DNA of 64,000 bases from Pseudolabrys sp. GTDB lineage: Bacteria > Pseudomonadota > Alphaproteobacteria > Rhizobiales > Xanthobacteraceae. The DNA is taken from positions 1 through 64,000 of the forward strand of contig JAFIGS010000017.1 in NCBI GenBank assembly GCA_017849615.1, in the 5' to 3' direction. The position numbers were made by a program, and so were the translations under genes. Every line of letters starts with the position of its first letter. Position 1 is the first letter of the stretch. Below, piece after piece: positions 15,391 through 23,961 of this stretch. Under the pieces are notes generated by a model. That model did no database searches, was not told the origin of the DNA, and saw nothing but the letters and a program-made list of their open reading frames with translations.

Positions 15391-16419
15391 TTAGTATGAA
15401 CGCAGGGACTTTTCGGCGTCGGCGACCGCCTTGAGGGCACTGTCGATCCACTCATCGCCGACTTCCCTGCGCACCAGCGCCAGAGCCGGAGGCTGACCGG
15501 CCTTGCGGAACAGGTCGAATTCGGCCGGCGTTGGCTCGTAGATTTGGATGCCCGCATCCTTCAGCTTCTTGAGCGAGGCGCGCTCGAGAAGGAACGCCTG
15601 CGAACGGCCGATGGTGGTTGCAAGGCCGGCGCTTTCAATTACGACGCCGCGAAGATCGGCCGGCAGCGCCTGGAAGAAGCCCTCATTGATCATCGCGGTA
15701 TGCACGCTGTAGAGGTGCTTGTTCAGCGTGAGATACTTCTGCTGTTCGAAGAACTTCATGCTGTAGAACAGTCCCGGCGGGTTCTCCATCCCATCGACGA
15801 CCTTCTGCTGAAGCGCCGTGTAGACTTCGGTCCAAGACACCGGCGTCGGGCTAGCGCCGAGCGCCTTCACCATCGCCATGTGGATGGCGTTCTCGCCCGT
15901 ACGGATCTTCAGGCCGACGAGATCGGTGGGCGTCTTGATCGGTTTCTTAGAGTTGAACAGGCTGCGGAAGCCGCTTTCAATATGCCCTATTATCCGCACT
16001 CCTGTTTGTTTCAGGAATGCCTCGTTATACTTCTTGCCCCAAGGACCATCCAGCGTGGCCCAAGCCACTTCCGACGACGAGAACAGGAACGGTGTGCCAA
16101 GCACAAGCGCGGGCTTGAAGAAGAACGGCTGGGTGATTTCGCTTACCAGCAGCATCTGGTTGATGCCATTCTGCACGCGCTCGAGCTGCTGACGCTCGTT
16201 GCCGCCGGCGTTATTGCCGAGAATGCGCACTTCAATCTTGCCGGCGGAGCGCGCTTCAACGCTCTCCTTGAAGACGAGTGCCCAGGCGTGCTGACCCGAA
16301 TCGAGCGCTTCCGGCATGCCGTGGCTCAGGCGGATGACGTGCTCGGCTGCGGCCGCCGGCTGGACGAACACGGCGGCGGCAACGGCGCCGGCCGCCAGGA
16401 CATTCTTCATGAACGACAT
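15391..16419 (-). CDS. TRAP transporter substrate-binding protein (DctP family)
   Basis: A 342-residue periplasmic protein with a Sec signal (MSFMKNVLAAGAVAAA, cleavage near VQPAAAA-E). DctP core motifs follow: IRLSHG, IEVRILGNNAGGNERQQLERVQ, GLKIRTGENAIHMAMVKALGASPTPVSWTEVY in part, and LQQKVVDGMENPP. The conserved arginine in KIRTGENAI normally binds the ligand carboxylate, so the substrate is an organic acid. It is the first gene of the nine-gene operon, behind operator site 3. Confidence 0.95.
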   Translation of the reverse strand: MSFMKNVLAAGAVAAAVFVQPAAAAEHVIRLSHGMPEALDSGQHAWALVFKESVEARSAGKIEVRILGNNAGGNERQQLERVQNGINQMLLVSEITQPFFFKPALVLGTPFLFSSSEVAWATLDGPWGKKYNEAFLKQTGVRIIGHIESGFRSLFNSKKPIKTPTDLVGLKIRTGENAIHMAMVKALGASPTPVSWTEVYTALQQKVVDGMENPPGLFYSMKFFEQQKYLTLNKHLYSVHTAMINEGFFQALPADLRGVVIESAGLATTIGRSQAFLLERASLKKLKDAGIQIYEPTPAEFDLFRKAGQPPALALVRREVGDEWIDSALKAVADAEKSLRSY

Positions 16420-16805
16420 GGACTTGATCCTTCGCTCTGATGGGGGGGATGGGTGCAGGGCTTTGGCGTGAAAGACCGAAAGAAGCCGTCAAGTCTGGTG
16501 TTCTCTAATGCCGCACCATGGGCATGACATCCTGCTCGAAAGCCGGCGAGAGGCGGAAAGCCGCCAGGCGCCTGGAATTTCACGGTGCAGACTGCAGGGT
16601 TCACTTGACCGTTGACCGCGCTAAAGTGGATACAAACATCCAATTAACGGCTCTAGTAATGCACACGATCAATCGGGAGGCAACACGTCGACGGCGCTAA
16701 AATTTGTTCACCGCAGCAAACCGAAGTTTCGAACCGCACAAACCGCTCACGCTTTAAGCGGTTGTCTAAAACTGAACTACACGCGCAACGCAGAAGGAAA
16801 TTTCA
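16420..16805. promoter_or_regulatory. divergent control region between dctP and ridA
   Basis: No gene is seen in these 386 bp; a short forward frame at 16518-16700 has no homology. The region holds two overlapping TTGACC -35-like boxes (16605 and 16612) followed by GATACA within operator site 3 (16625-16644), so a promoter toward ridA would be blocked by a bound regulator. Confidence 0.5.
16625..16644. promoter_or_regulatory. GntR-type operator (site 3)
   Basis: AGTGGAT and ATCCAAT around the spacer ACAAAC give an inverted repeat with one mismatch. It is the third copy of the 20-bp site at 627 and 5175. It lies between the divergent dctP and ridA genes, placing both under the proposed GntR regulator. 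Confidence 0.6.
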
Positions 16806-17201
16806 ATGACCCTCAAAAACCACGATCCTGCCGGCATTCACGCCCCACTCGGCTCCTATACACATGCGGTCGAAATTGGAGGCGGAATGCGCCTGCTTAG
16901 CGTGTCTGGCCAGGTCGGCCTTCGCCCTGACGGCTCGCTGGCCGAAGGCATCGAAGGTCAGCTGCGACAAACGTGGGCGAATATTGCTGCCATTTTGAGC
17001 GCGGCTGACATGACGCTGCGCGACATCGTCAAGATCACCACGATTGTCGTACGCACTGAGGACTTGAAGGTTCACGGCAGGATCCGCGCCGAGGTGCTCG
17101 GCGAGCACCGCGCCGCGGCAACAGGCTTTTGCGTCACGCAACTTGCGACGCCCGACATGCTTTGTGAAATCGAAGTGACGGCGGCCGGGCCGCGTCGCTG
17201 A
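16806..17201 (+). CDS. RidA family enamine/imine deaminase
   Basis: A 131-residue RidA/YjgF/UK114 protein. It has the family core (RLLSVSGQVGLRPDGSL), the DIVKITTIVV strand and a C-terminal CEIEVTAAG with its conserved Glu; the substrate arginine is probably in GEHRAAATGF. RidA proteins hydrolyse reactive enamines and imines made by PLP enzymes or by amidases. The ATG at 16806 follows GAAGGA by seven bases. It is divergent from the TRAP operon and would mop up intermediates of the same pathway. Confidence 0.87.
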   Translation: MTLKNHDPAGIHAPLGSYTHAVEIGGGMRLLSVSGQVGLRPDGSLAEGIEGQLRQTWANIAAILSAADMTLRDIVKITTIVVRTEDLKVHGRIRAEVLGEHRAAATGFCVTQLATPDMLCEIEVTAAGPRR

Positions 17202-17232
17202 CCGGGGTTCGCCTCACGCACCGGCGCGGCGT

Positions 17233-18384
17233 TCAGTCGCACAAGTGAGACATGACCGCGCGATACGATTTGAACATGCGGACGACATCGGCGACCGGCA
17301 CCTGTTCTTCGTCGGTATGGAATTGATCCGGGCTGCCCGGCCCCCATTTCACGGCTTCGATACCGTTGACCACGAGATAACCGGCGTCGAGCGACGACGG
17401 CGAGTAGAAGGTCTCGACTTTCGCCAGGCCTTCATGCGCCAGAGCCGCTTCAATAGCGCTGACCAGCGAGCCCTTCGGATCGACTTCGCTGCCGTACATG
17501 AACGGACCGCGCTCGACCGAGCAGACCAGCGGCGCCTCGAGTCTGAAGCTTTCGCGCAGGCCCCTCAGCACCGCTTCCGGATCTTCGCCAGGCATCAGAC
17601 GGCGGTCGAACACCATCCAGCCGTCAGACTGCACCGTATGCGTGGCGTAAGGTCCGGTCTTGATCGAAGTGCAGGTCAGCGTCGCCGGGCCAAGCTTCTC
17701 ATGCGACGGCAGCTTGGCATTGATGGCCTCGGCGCGACCAAGGATCTCGCGAATGCCTTTGGTGACATCGACGCCGGCCCACGGCGTGCTCGAATGGCTC
17801 GCCTTGCCCTGGATATGAACCATGACGTCAAGGCGGCCTCGATTGCCAAGCGCGATGCGCGTATTGGTGCCAACGCCGAGAATGGCGAGCCTTGGTTGAC
17901 GCGACAGATTCTTCATAGCCACGGCAATGGCGTCGTGACGGCCGGTTTCGCCGGCGGTTAGCAGCGCCCAGGCAACGCGCTTCTTCAGTTTGCTGTTGGT
18001 CGCGATGTCGACGAAGGCCGCCAAAGAGGCTGACAGTGCCGATTTCTGCTCGCTGACCCCGCGACCGCGCACCGCCGGGCCGCTCGGTGTCTCGACCATC
18101 TCGCCTTTGAACGGATCGGTCATGCGGTTGCCTGGATGCGTCATCGCATAGGCCAGCATCAGGATCGGCATCTCCGTGTCCGGGCCCGCCTCGCAAATCA
18201 GGTTCCCGTATTCATCAATCTTCGACGACAGCCCTGCGGCGTCGAGCACAGGCTTGGCGCACTCGGCCACGAAGGACAGCACCGCCGGATCCTGCTCCAT
18301 CTTTTCGGTCTGCTCGCTGGCGTGGCGCACGACACGCTGCGTCAGTGCGACGATGTCGTCGTCGGAGAACGTCTTGTGAGCCAT
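17233..18384 (-). CDS. M20 family peptidase/deacylase homologue with an eroded metal site
   Basis: A 383-residue M20-fold protein with a central dimerisation domain (VHIQGKASHSSTPWAGVDVTKG). In the catalytic domain the HxD motif is replaced (MLAYAMTHPG), GRGxxDxK reads GRGVSEQK, the DEE motif reads AGETG, and the next ligand Glu is Val (LGVGTNT); only the late His (FHTDEEQ) is retained. It may belong to a conserved subfamily rather than being a decaying gene, since the frame is intact and the replacements look patterned. It is the last gene of the SsuA-led operon, 4 bp after the acyl-CoA ligase gene. A metal-free hydrolase or binding role is possible. Confidence 0.75.
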   Translation of the reverse strand: MAHKTFSDDDIVALTQRVVRHASEQTEKMEQDPAVLSFVAECAKPVLDAAGLSSKIDEYGNLICEAGPDTEMPILMLAYAMTHPGNRMTDPFKGEMVETPSGPAVRGRGVSEQKSALSASLAAFVDIATNSKLKKRVAWALLTAGETGRHDAIAVAMKNLSRQPRLAILGVGTNTRIALGNRGRLDVMVHIQGKASHSSTPWAGVDVTKGIREILGRAEAINAKLPSHEKLGPATLTCTSIKTGPYATHTVQSDGWMVFDRRLMPGEDPEAVLRGLRESFRLEAPLVCSVERGPFMYGSEVDPKGSLVSAIEAALAHEGLAKVETFYSPSSLDAGYLVVNGIEAVKWGPGSPDQFHTDEEQVPVADVVRMFKSYRAVMSHLCD

Positions 18385-18388
18385 AACC

Positions 18389-20017
18389 TTATCCCTTACG
18401 GCTTGGGCTTTTGAGTGTGCCGAATGTCTTTGACAGGAGTGCCTGCGCCGCCTTGCGGTCCGGCTTGCCGGCGCTGGTACGCGGAATCTCCTTCACGACG
18501 AGCACGGCGCGCGGAATGGCAAAGGCCGGGCCGTTGGAGGCGCAGAAATCCTGGATCGCCTTCGGCTCAACGTGGCTGCCGGGCCGCGGCAGCACCATTG
18601 CGGTCGGCGCGAAACTTTTGGTCTCATGCGGCAGCGGCACGACGATGGCGTCGCTGATGTCCGGCAGCTTGAGAATGAGGTTCTCGACTTCCTTCGGATA
18701 GATGTTTTCGCCGCCGCAGCTGAACATGTCGTCGGCACGGCCGATGAAGTAGAAGAAGCCCTGCTCGTCCTTGCGGAACTTGTCGCCGGTGCGCAGCCAG
18801 CCGTCATATATGCGCGCCGCCGTGATCTCGGGCAGACCGGCATAGGCCTTGAGTACATAAGGCGCGCGCAGATGCAGCTCGCCCGCCATCGCGTTTTCGT
18901 TGCCGGCATCGTCGACCAGCTTGGCCTCGTATTCCGGCGCGATAACACCGACGCTGCCAAGCGGCGTCGGCACGCCGGTGAGCGGGCGCGTCGGCCCGCC
19001 AACCTCGGTCATGCCGTAGCTTTCCTTGACGCCGACATGCGGAAAGGCCCTGGCCAGCCGCGCCGACAGTTCGGCTGGCACGGAGGACGAACCCATCGAC
19101 AACAAATGCAGCGCCGAGAAGTCGAGCGAGCGGATCAGATCTTCCTCGCGCAGGATATCGGCATACATCGCCGGCACGCCCCCGCTCGATGTCACGCGAT
19201 ACTTCGACATCGTTTCGAGGAACTGCCGCGGCTCGAAGCCCGGCAGGATGACGACCGAGCAGCCGCCGCGCAGCATCGGCTTAATGACGCCACGCATGGC
19301 GTTCTTGTGAAACATCGGTGCCGCGACGATGCCGCGTTCGTCGACCGACGGCGGATAGTACATTTGACTGTGCTCGATGCCCCACAGCATGCCGCCATGG
19401 GTCAGCACGATGCCCTTCGGCATACCTGTCGAACCCGCCGTGTAAGGTTGGAAGGCCTGATCGTCGAAGCCCACAGTCTCGACCGTATCATCCGGCGACA
19501 CCCCGTCCAGCACAGCGGGCCACGAATGCCAACTCTCCGGCCCGCTGCCGCTTCGTGACAGCCGCCAGCGCAGCCCTGGCACCGAGGCGAGTAGCGCCAG
19601 AGGCGGCGCGTCCTCAAGGTCCGCCAGAAGGCCCTCGGAGCCGGAGTCGGTGACGATATGGCGTAGCGCATCGTTAGAAAGATGCGAGTTGATGAACACC
19701 GGAATGGCACCGATACGCATCAACGCCAGGAAGCCGATCAGGAACAGGCGGCAGTTCGGCAGCGCCAGCGCGAAACGCGCGCCTCGCTTGACGCCGAGGG
19801 CCCGGAAGGCGCCGACGCACAGTCGTATCTCGCGTTCGAGATCGCCATAAGTCAACGTTTTCGGGTCACGCTCGGTCAGGTCGATCAGCGCGATGGCAGT
19901 GTCGGGCACCGTCCGCGTCGCCTCGATGAAATTGCCGAGATTGAGTGTGGGATGCAGTTCGGCGACCTTCTTCAAGGCTGGCCGTTCAATGGCACCTGCC
20001 GCGCTCTCGTGCATCAC
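18389..20017 (-). CDS. AMP-dependent acyl-CoA synthetase/ligase
   Basis: A 542-residue ANL-superfamily enzyme. Motifs: YTAGSTGMPKGIVLTH (A3 P-loop), YGMTEVG (A5), GWLRTGDKFRKDEQGFFYF (A7), GRADDMFSCGGENIYPKEVE (A8) and PRTSAGKPDRKA with the A10 lysine. It would activate a carboxylic acid to acyl-AMP and then the CoA thioester. Residue choices resemble cyclohexanecarboxylate, crotonobetaine and long-chain ligases but do not fix the acid. Its ATG overlaps the stop of the dehydrogenase gene. Confidence 0.9.
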   Translation of the reverse strand: MMHESAAGAIERPALKKVAELHPTLNLGNFIEATRTVPDTAIALIDLTERDPKTLTYGDLEREIRLCVGAFRALGVKRGARFALALPNCRLFLIGFLALMRIGAIPVFINSHLSNDALRHIVTDSGSEGLLADLEDAPPLALLASVPGLRWRLSRSGSGPESWHSWPAVLDGVSPDDTVETVGFDDQAFQPYTAGSTGMPKGIVLTHGGMLWGIEHSQMYYPPSVDERGIVAAPMFHKNAMRGVIKPMLRGGCSVVILPGFEPRQFLETMSKYRVTSSGGVPAMYADILREEDLIRSLDFSALHLLSMGSSSVPAELSARLARAFPHVGVKESYGMTEVGGPTRPLTGVPTPLGSVGVIAPEYEAKLVDDAGNENAMAGELHLRAPYVLKAYAGLPEITAARIYDGWLRTGDKFRKDEQGFFYFIGRADDMFSCGGENIYPKEVENLILKLPDISDAIVVPLPHETKSFAPTAMVLPRPGSHVEPKAIQDFCASNGPAFAIPRAVLVVKEIPRTSAGKPDRKAAQALLSKTFGTLKSPSRKG

Positions 20018-21009
20018 GGCCTTCCCGCCTCACTGTCGAAATTCAAAATCACCTTGCCAGTCACGGCGCGCTCCTCGAGAAGACGATGCGCGGTCGCGGC
20101 CTCCTGGGGCGGCAGCACCTTGTCCACGAGCGGGCGGACGCCGCCGCTGCCGACCAGACGGATCGCCTCTTCGACGTCGTCCTGCGTGTAGCCGTTCGAG
20201 CCGAGGATCTGCAACTCGCGGGTCCAGATGTAGCGGATGTCCGTTTTCGGGTCGAAACCGGCCGTGGCGCCGCAGGTGACGAGGCGCGCGCGCTTGGCCA
20301 TCGCGCGCAGCGACGGAACCCAAGTCTCACCGCCGGTGTAGTTGAATACGACGGAAACGCCCTTCTTGCCGCTCAGCTTCCACGCGGCGGCGCTGAAATC
20401 CTCCTTCAGCATGTCGATGACGTGATCGGCTCCGATCTTCTTCAGCGGCTCCACTTTCTCCGCACCGCGGGTCACAGCAATAACGGTGGCGCCGGCATGT
20501 TTGCCGAGTTGGATCGCCGCCGTGCCGACGCCGCCGCTGGCACCGATGATCAGCATCGTGTCCCCCTTGATCACCTGGCCGATTCGGAACATGCGAAGGG
20601 CGGTGGCGAAGTTGATCGGCACAGCAGCCGCGGTGATGTAGTCCATACTGTCCGGGAGGCGCACGAGACGGATCGACGGAATGCGCACGAGTTCGGCCAT
20701 GCCGCCCTGCACTTCCTCACCGACCATTCCGTCCGGCGTCATCGGATTGACAGCGACGCGATCGCCGACCTTCCAACCTTCTACCTCGGCGCCGAGCTTG
20801 ATGATGTCGCCGGAGATATCGCCGCCGGAGATGAACGGCATCGGCACCGGGAAGCCCGGCATGCCGCGCCGCACGAATACGTCGAGGTGGTTGAGGCCGA
20901 CAGCTTTGACCTTGATCAGGACATCGCCCGGGCGCACCTCCGGATCGGGCCATTCCCGATAGGCGAGATTTTCGGTCGATCCCTGCTTTTCAATGACGAC
21001 GGCTTTCAC
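20014..21009 (-). CDS. zinc-type/quinone-oxidoreductase-like MDR dehydrogenase
   Basis: A 331-residue medium-chain dehydrogenase/reductase. GTG 21009 is chosen because GGGAG lies six bases upstream and homology starts there. It has the GroES-like fold (LIKVKAVGLNHLDVFVRRG), a Rossmann motif (IIGASGGVGTAAIQLGKHAGA) and the C-terminal GKVILNF end. The catalytic-zinc Cys at the alcohol-dehydrogenase position is Asn (GLNHLD), as in NADPH:quinone or enoyl reductases. It follows the ABC permease gene by 53 bp and overlaps the ligase gene by 4 bp. Confidence 0.88.
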   Translation of the reverse strand: MKAVVIEKQGSTENLAYREWPDPEVRPGDVLIKVKAVGLNHLDVFVRRGMPGFPVPMPFISGGDISGDIIKLGAEVEGWKVGDRVAVNPMTPDGMVGEEVQGGMAELVRIPSIRLVRLPDSMDYITAAAVPINFATALRMFRIGQVIKGDTMLIIGASGGVGTAAIQLGKHAGATVIAVTRGAEKVEPLKKIGADHVIDMLKEDFSAAAWKLSGKKGVSVVFNYTGGETWVPSLRAMAKRARLVTCGATAGFDPKTDIRYIWTRELQILGSNGYTQDDVEEAIRLVGSGGVRPLVDKVLPPQEAATAHRLLEERAVTGKVILNFDSEAGRP

Positions 21010-21062
21010 AGTTGCTCCCGGGCTTACACTTCTTCGAATTGATGGCGATTGATGACCACGAC

Positions 21063-21839
21063 TCACCCTTCACGGCGCCACGAGAAGGCGCGCTCCAGCA
21101 CGCCGACCGCGGCATAAAGCAGCATGCCAAGGATCACAGTCATACCGACGCCGACGAACATAAGGTCGGTGCGCATGCTGGTGCCGGCGTAAAGGATCAG
21201 ATAGCCAAGGCCTTTCGAGGCGCCGACCCATTCGGCGACAATGGCGCCGATGACCGCCGACGACATCGAGATCTTGAGGCCGGCGAAGAAGAATGGAATC
21301 GCGCTCGGAAACTGCACCTTCTGGAACAGAACGAATTTAGAAGGCGTCACCAGCCGGACGAGATCGACAGCTGCGGGATCGGCCGAGCGCAGGCCCTGCA
21401 CCACATTCACGGCCGTCGGAAAGAAGCACAGCAGCGCCGTGACCAGTATCTTCGGCATCACACCGGTGCCGAACCAGATCACCAGCAGCGGCGCTACCGC
21501 CAGCTTTGGAATGGTCTGCGATGCCAATAGAAACGGATAGATCAGCCGCTCCGCCATGTGCCAGCGTACGATCGCATAGGCCAGCGCCACCGCTGCAATG
21601 TTACCGACAAGAAAGCCGAGCAGGATTTCGTATAGCGTGGTCCAGGTGTGGCCCCACAATGCCGGGCCGAGATTGACGCCGGCCTGAAAGATACGCGACG
21701 GGCTTGGCAGGATGAAGACACTGACCTCGAACGTCCGGGTATAGACCTCCCATAGCGCGACGAAAACCAGCAGGGCCGCAACCGGTGGCGCATAATAGCC
21801 GACGTTGCGCCAAAACCTCATGGAGCCGTAGGTTTTCAT
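21063..21839 (-). CDS. ABC transporter permease (SsuC/TauC family)
   Basis: A 258-residue permease with about six membrane helices and a BPD-transport EAA-type loop around SADPAAVDLVRLVTPSKFVLF in part, followed by VGASKGLGYLI. Together with the ATPase and binding protein upstream it forms a complete importer of the nitrate/sulfonate/taurine type. It lies 12 bp after the ATPase gene. The cargo is likely a small aromatic or amine acid handled by the downstream ligase; this is inferred. Confidence 0.93.
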   Translation of the reverse strand: MKTYGSMRFWRNVGYYAPPVAALLVFVALWEVYTRTFEVSVFILPSPSRIFQAGVNLGPALWGHTWTTLYEILLGFLVGNIAAVALAYAIVRWHMAERLIYPFLLASQTIPKLAVAPLLVIWFGTGVMPKILVTALLCFFPTAVNVVQGLRSADPAAVDLVRLVTPSKFVLFQKVQFPSAIPFFFAGLKISMSSAVIGAIVAEWVGASKGLGYLILYAGTSMRTDLMFVGVGMTVILGMLLYAAVGVLERAFSWRREG

Positions 21840-21851
21840 TATCGGCTCTCC

Positions 21852-22670
21852 TTAGTGATAGCCGATATCGGCTTCGAGTTCGGTGAGCAGCACTTTGCAA
21901 TGCTGCAGGAACTCCGGCGACAGCCGCTGGTCCTTATCGCGCGGCCGGCCAAGATCGATCGGCCGGATCATGCGCACGCAGCCGGGGCGCGAGGTCATCA
22001 CGACAACGATGTCGGACAGAAACACCGCCTCCTGAACGCTGTGCGTAACGAACAGGACTGTCTTCTGGTCGCGCCTCCAAATGTCGAGCAGGTCGAAGGC
22101 CATGCGGTCGCGCGTCAGCGCATCCAGCGCGCCGAACGGCTCGTCCATCAGAAGGACGCTCGGCCCGAAGGCCAGCGCGCGCGCGATCGAGGCGCGCTGC
22201 TGCATGCCCCCCGACAGTTGATGCGGCATATGGCGCTCGAAGCCTCTGAGGCCCACCAGATCGATGTATCGCTTGGCGACCTCCTGGCGTTTGGCTTTCG
22301 GCAGATGCCGCAGTTCCTGGAGGAACGACACATTGTCCATGACATTGCGCCATGGCAGCAGCACCGGCTGCTGAAACACGACGCCGAGCAAGCCATTCTC
22401 TCGCGCATTGAGCGGATCAACGCTGCCGACTGTCACGGAACCAGCGTTCGGCTGGATGAAACCCGCCACAAGGCGCAGCAGCGTTGATTTGCCGCAGCCC
22501 GAGGGGCCGAGGATCGAGACGAACTGACCGGCCGGCACATCGAAAGAGATGTCCTTCAGCGCTTGAACTTGATTCGCGGTACCCGCCCCGTAGGTCAGGC
22601 TAACGCCAGAAAAACTGATTGCATCACCGGTCCTCATCGCCGGCGCGGCCGTGTTGGCAGCCAAGGACAT
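21852..22670 (-). CDS. ABC transporter ATP-binding protein (SsuB/TauB family)
   Basis: A 272-residue ATPase with Walker A GPSGCGKST, Q-loop VVFQQPVLLPW, signature LSGGMQQRASIARAL, Walker B LLMDEPFGALDALTRD and the H-loop VTHSVQEAVFLSD. The ATG at 22670 follows GAGAG by five bases and was preferred to an upstream in-frame codon at 22730. It energises import with the permease encoded just downstream. Confidence 0.95.
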   Translation of the reverse strand: MSLAANTAAPAMRTGDAISFSGVSLTYGAGTANQVQALKDISFDVPAGQFVSILGPSGCGKSTLLRLVAGFIQPNAGSVTVGSVDPLNARENGLLGVVFQQPVLLPWRNVMDNVSFLQELRHLPKAKRQEVAKRYIDLVGLRGFERHMPHQLSGGMQQRASIARALAFGPSVLLMDEPFGALDALTRDRMAFDLLDIWRRDQKTVLFVTHSVQEAVFLSDIVVVMTSRPGCVRMIRPIDLGRPRDKDQRLSPEFLQHCKVLLTELEADIGYH

Positions 22671-22740
22671 GACAGCTCTCTCATCATTCACAGAAAGGCG
22701 GGCCGCCGCAGCGTCGTGCGGCAGCGGCACCCACCGATGC

Positions 22741-23736
22741 TCAGGCCGGCTTGGCCATGATAGACGCAGGATCGAACGCCGTATCGATCAGGCCCGCCGA
22801 CGAGAAGGTCGCATAGGTCGAAGCCCACCCTTCGGCCGTTTGTGAGCCGAAAGCTACGTCACCTTTGAGCGCCTTGGTCCGCGGCGTGATCTCGGCCCAC
22901 TTGGCGATTTCCTTTTTGACTTCGGTCTCCGCCACCGACTCCTTTAGGATGGCGATAGCCTCCGGAACGTTGGCCATGGTGAACTCCCAAGCCTTCAGCG
23001 TCGCGCGCGTGAACGCATGGACCAGCGCCGGATCCTTCTTGGCCAGACTGTCATTCGCAAACAACGTTTGACCGTACGAGCGAACGCCGTACTCGCCGAG
23101 GTCGAGCGTGTTGAGCTTGACGCCATCTTCGCGCAACGCCACGATTTCGTTGGTCGCCAGCGTGATCGTGGCGTCGATCGTGCCGGCGATCAAGACTGGC
23201 GACGAAGCGGTGGCCCCAAGATCGCTGAACTGGATCTTCGATTCGTCGAGTTTGGTTTCCTTGACGAACGCCTTCCAGAAGGCGAACACCGTGCTGCGCG
23301 ACGACATACCAACCTTCTTGCCGAGCAGATCTTCCGGCTTGGTGATGTTTTTGGCCGTCAGCGAGGCAAGAACGTTCGGGCTCTGCTGCAGCAGGACCGC
23401 GGTTGACACCACCGGCACGCCACGACCGCGGCCGACGAGCACCGCATCGGCTACGGCGACGCCGAACATATCGTTGCCGGCGCCGACCAGCTTCACCGTA
23501 TCGTTGGAGCCGGTGCCCGGCGCGATGGCGACGTCGAAGCCTGCCTCCTTATAGAAGCCCTTCTTGACACCAACGTAGTATGGCGCGTGCTCGGCATTCG
23601 CCACGTAATTGAGGCGGAACGACACCGGCCTAAGCGATTGCGCGTGCACGAACGGGGCGCCGACCGACACACCGAGCGCGGCAAGGCCGGTTCCCGCGAG
23701 AAAATGACGACGAGAGAGATCGGGTATGAGCGACAT
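22741..23736 (-). CDS. ABC transporter substrate-binding protein (SsuA/NMT1 family), Tat-exported
   Basis: A 331-residue periplasmic binding protein. The N-terminus has a twin-arginine signal (SRRHFLAGTGLAALG, cleavage near VHAQS). The mature part shows the NMT1/SsuA pattern NAEHAPYYVGVKKGFYKEAGFDVAIAPG in part and SKSR-like SSRSTVFAFWKAF. It is the first gene of the operon ending at 17233 and is divergent from the LysR gene, which probably controls it. Confidence 0.93.
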   Translation of the reverse strand: MSLIPDLSRRHFLAGTGLAALGVSVGAPFVHAQSLRPVSFRLNYVANAEHAPYYVGVKKGFYKEAGFDVAIAPGTGSNDTVKLVGAGNDMFGVAVADAVLVGRGRGVPVVSTAVLLQQSPNVLASLTAKNITKPEDLLGKKVGMSSRSTVFAFWKAFVKETKLDESKIQFSDLGATASSPVLIAGTIDATITLATNEIVALREDGVKLNTLDLGEYGVRSYGQTLFANDSLAKKDPALVHAFTRATLKAWEFTMANVPEAIAILKESVAETEVKKEIAKWAEITPRTKALKGDVAFGSQTAEGWASTYATFSSAGLIDTAFDPASIMAKPA

Positions 23737-23961
23737 GACGTTCCTCTACGATCGGTTCTGGAAGCCTTCGATCAGGATAGTTGTCATCGCACTTTCATGA
23801 CCAATCAGAATTCAAAATAGAGTTGTATTCATTTTGGTGATTGGACGAAGACCAGTATCGTGCCTTTCAATAGGGCGATCTGGACAAGGTTGCGCCTAAG
23901 TTTTTGGCTTGCAATTTTTCGGCACGCACACAGCATCGCCTTTTCTCTCCGGGCAACAACG
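23737..23961. promoter_or_regulatory. LysR-controlled divergent promoter region
   Basis: This AT-rich gap separates the binding-protein and LysR genes. Around 23813-23836 there is AAAAT and ATTTT as an inverted pair about 12 bases apart, in the form of a LysR-type T-N11-A site. Placement supports regulation of both directions; the exact site is tentative. Confidence 0.35.

Noticed and set aside
16518-16700. Short forward frame in the dctP/ridA gap
   Set aside because: It runs through operator site 3 and the promoter-like boxes, and has no homology or ribosome site.
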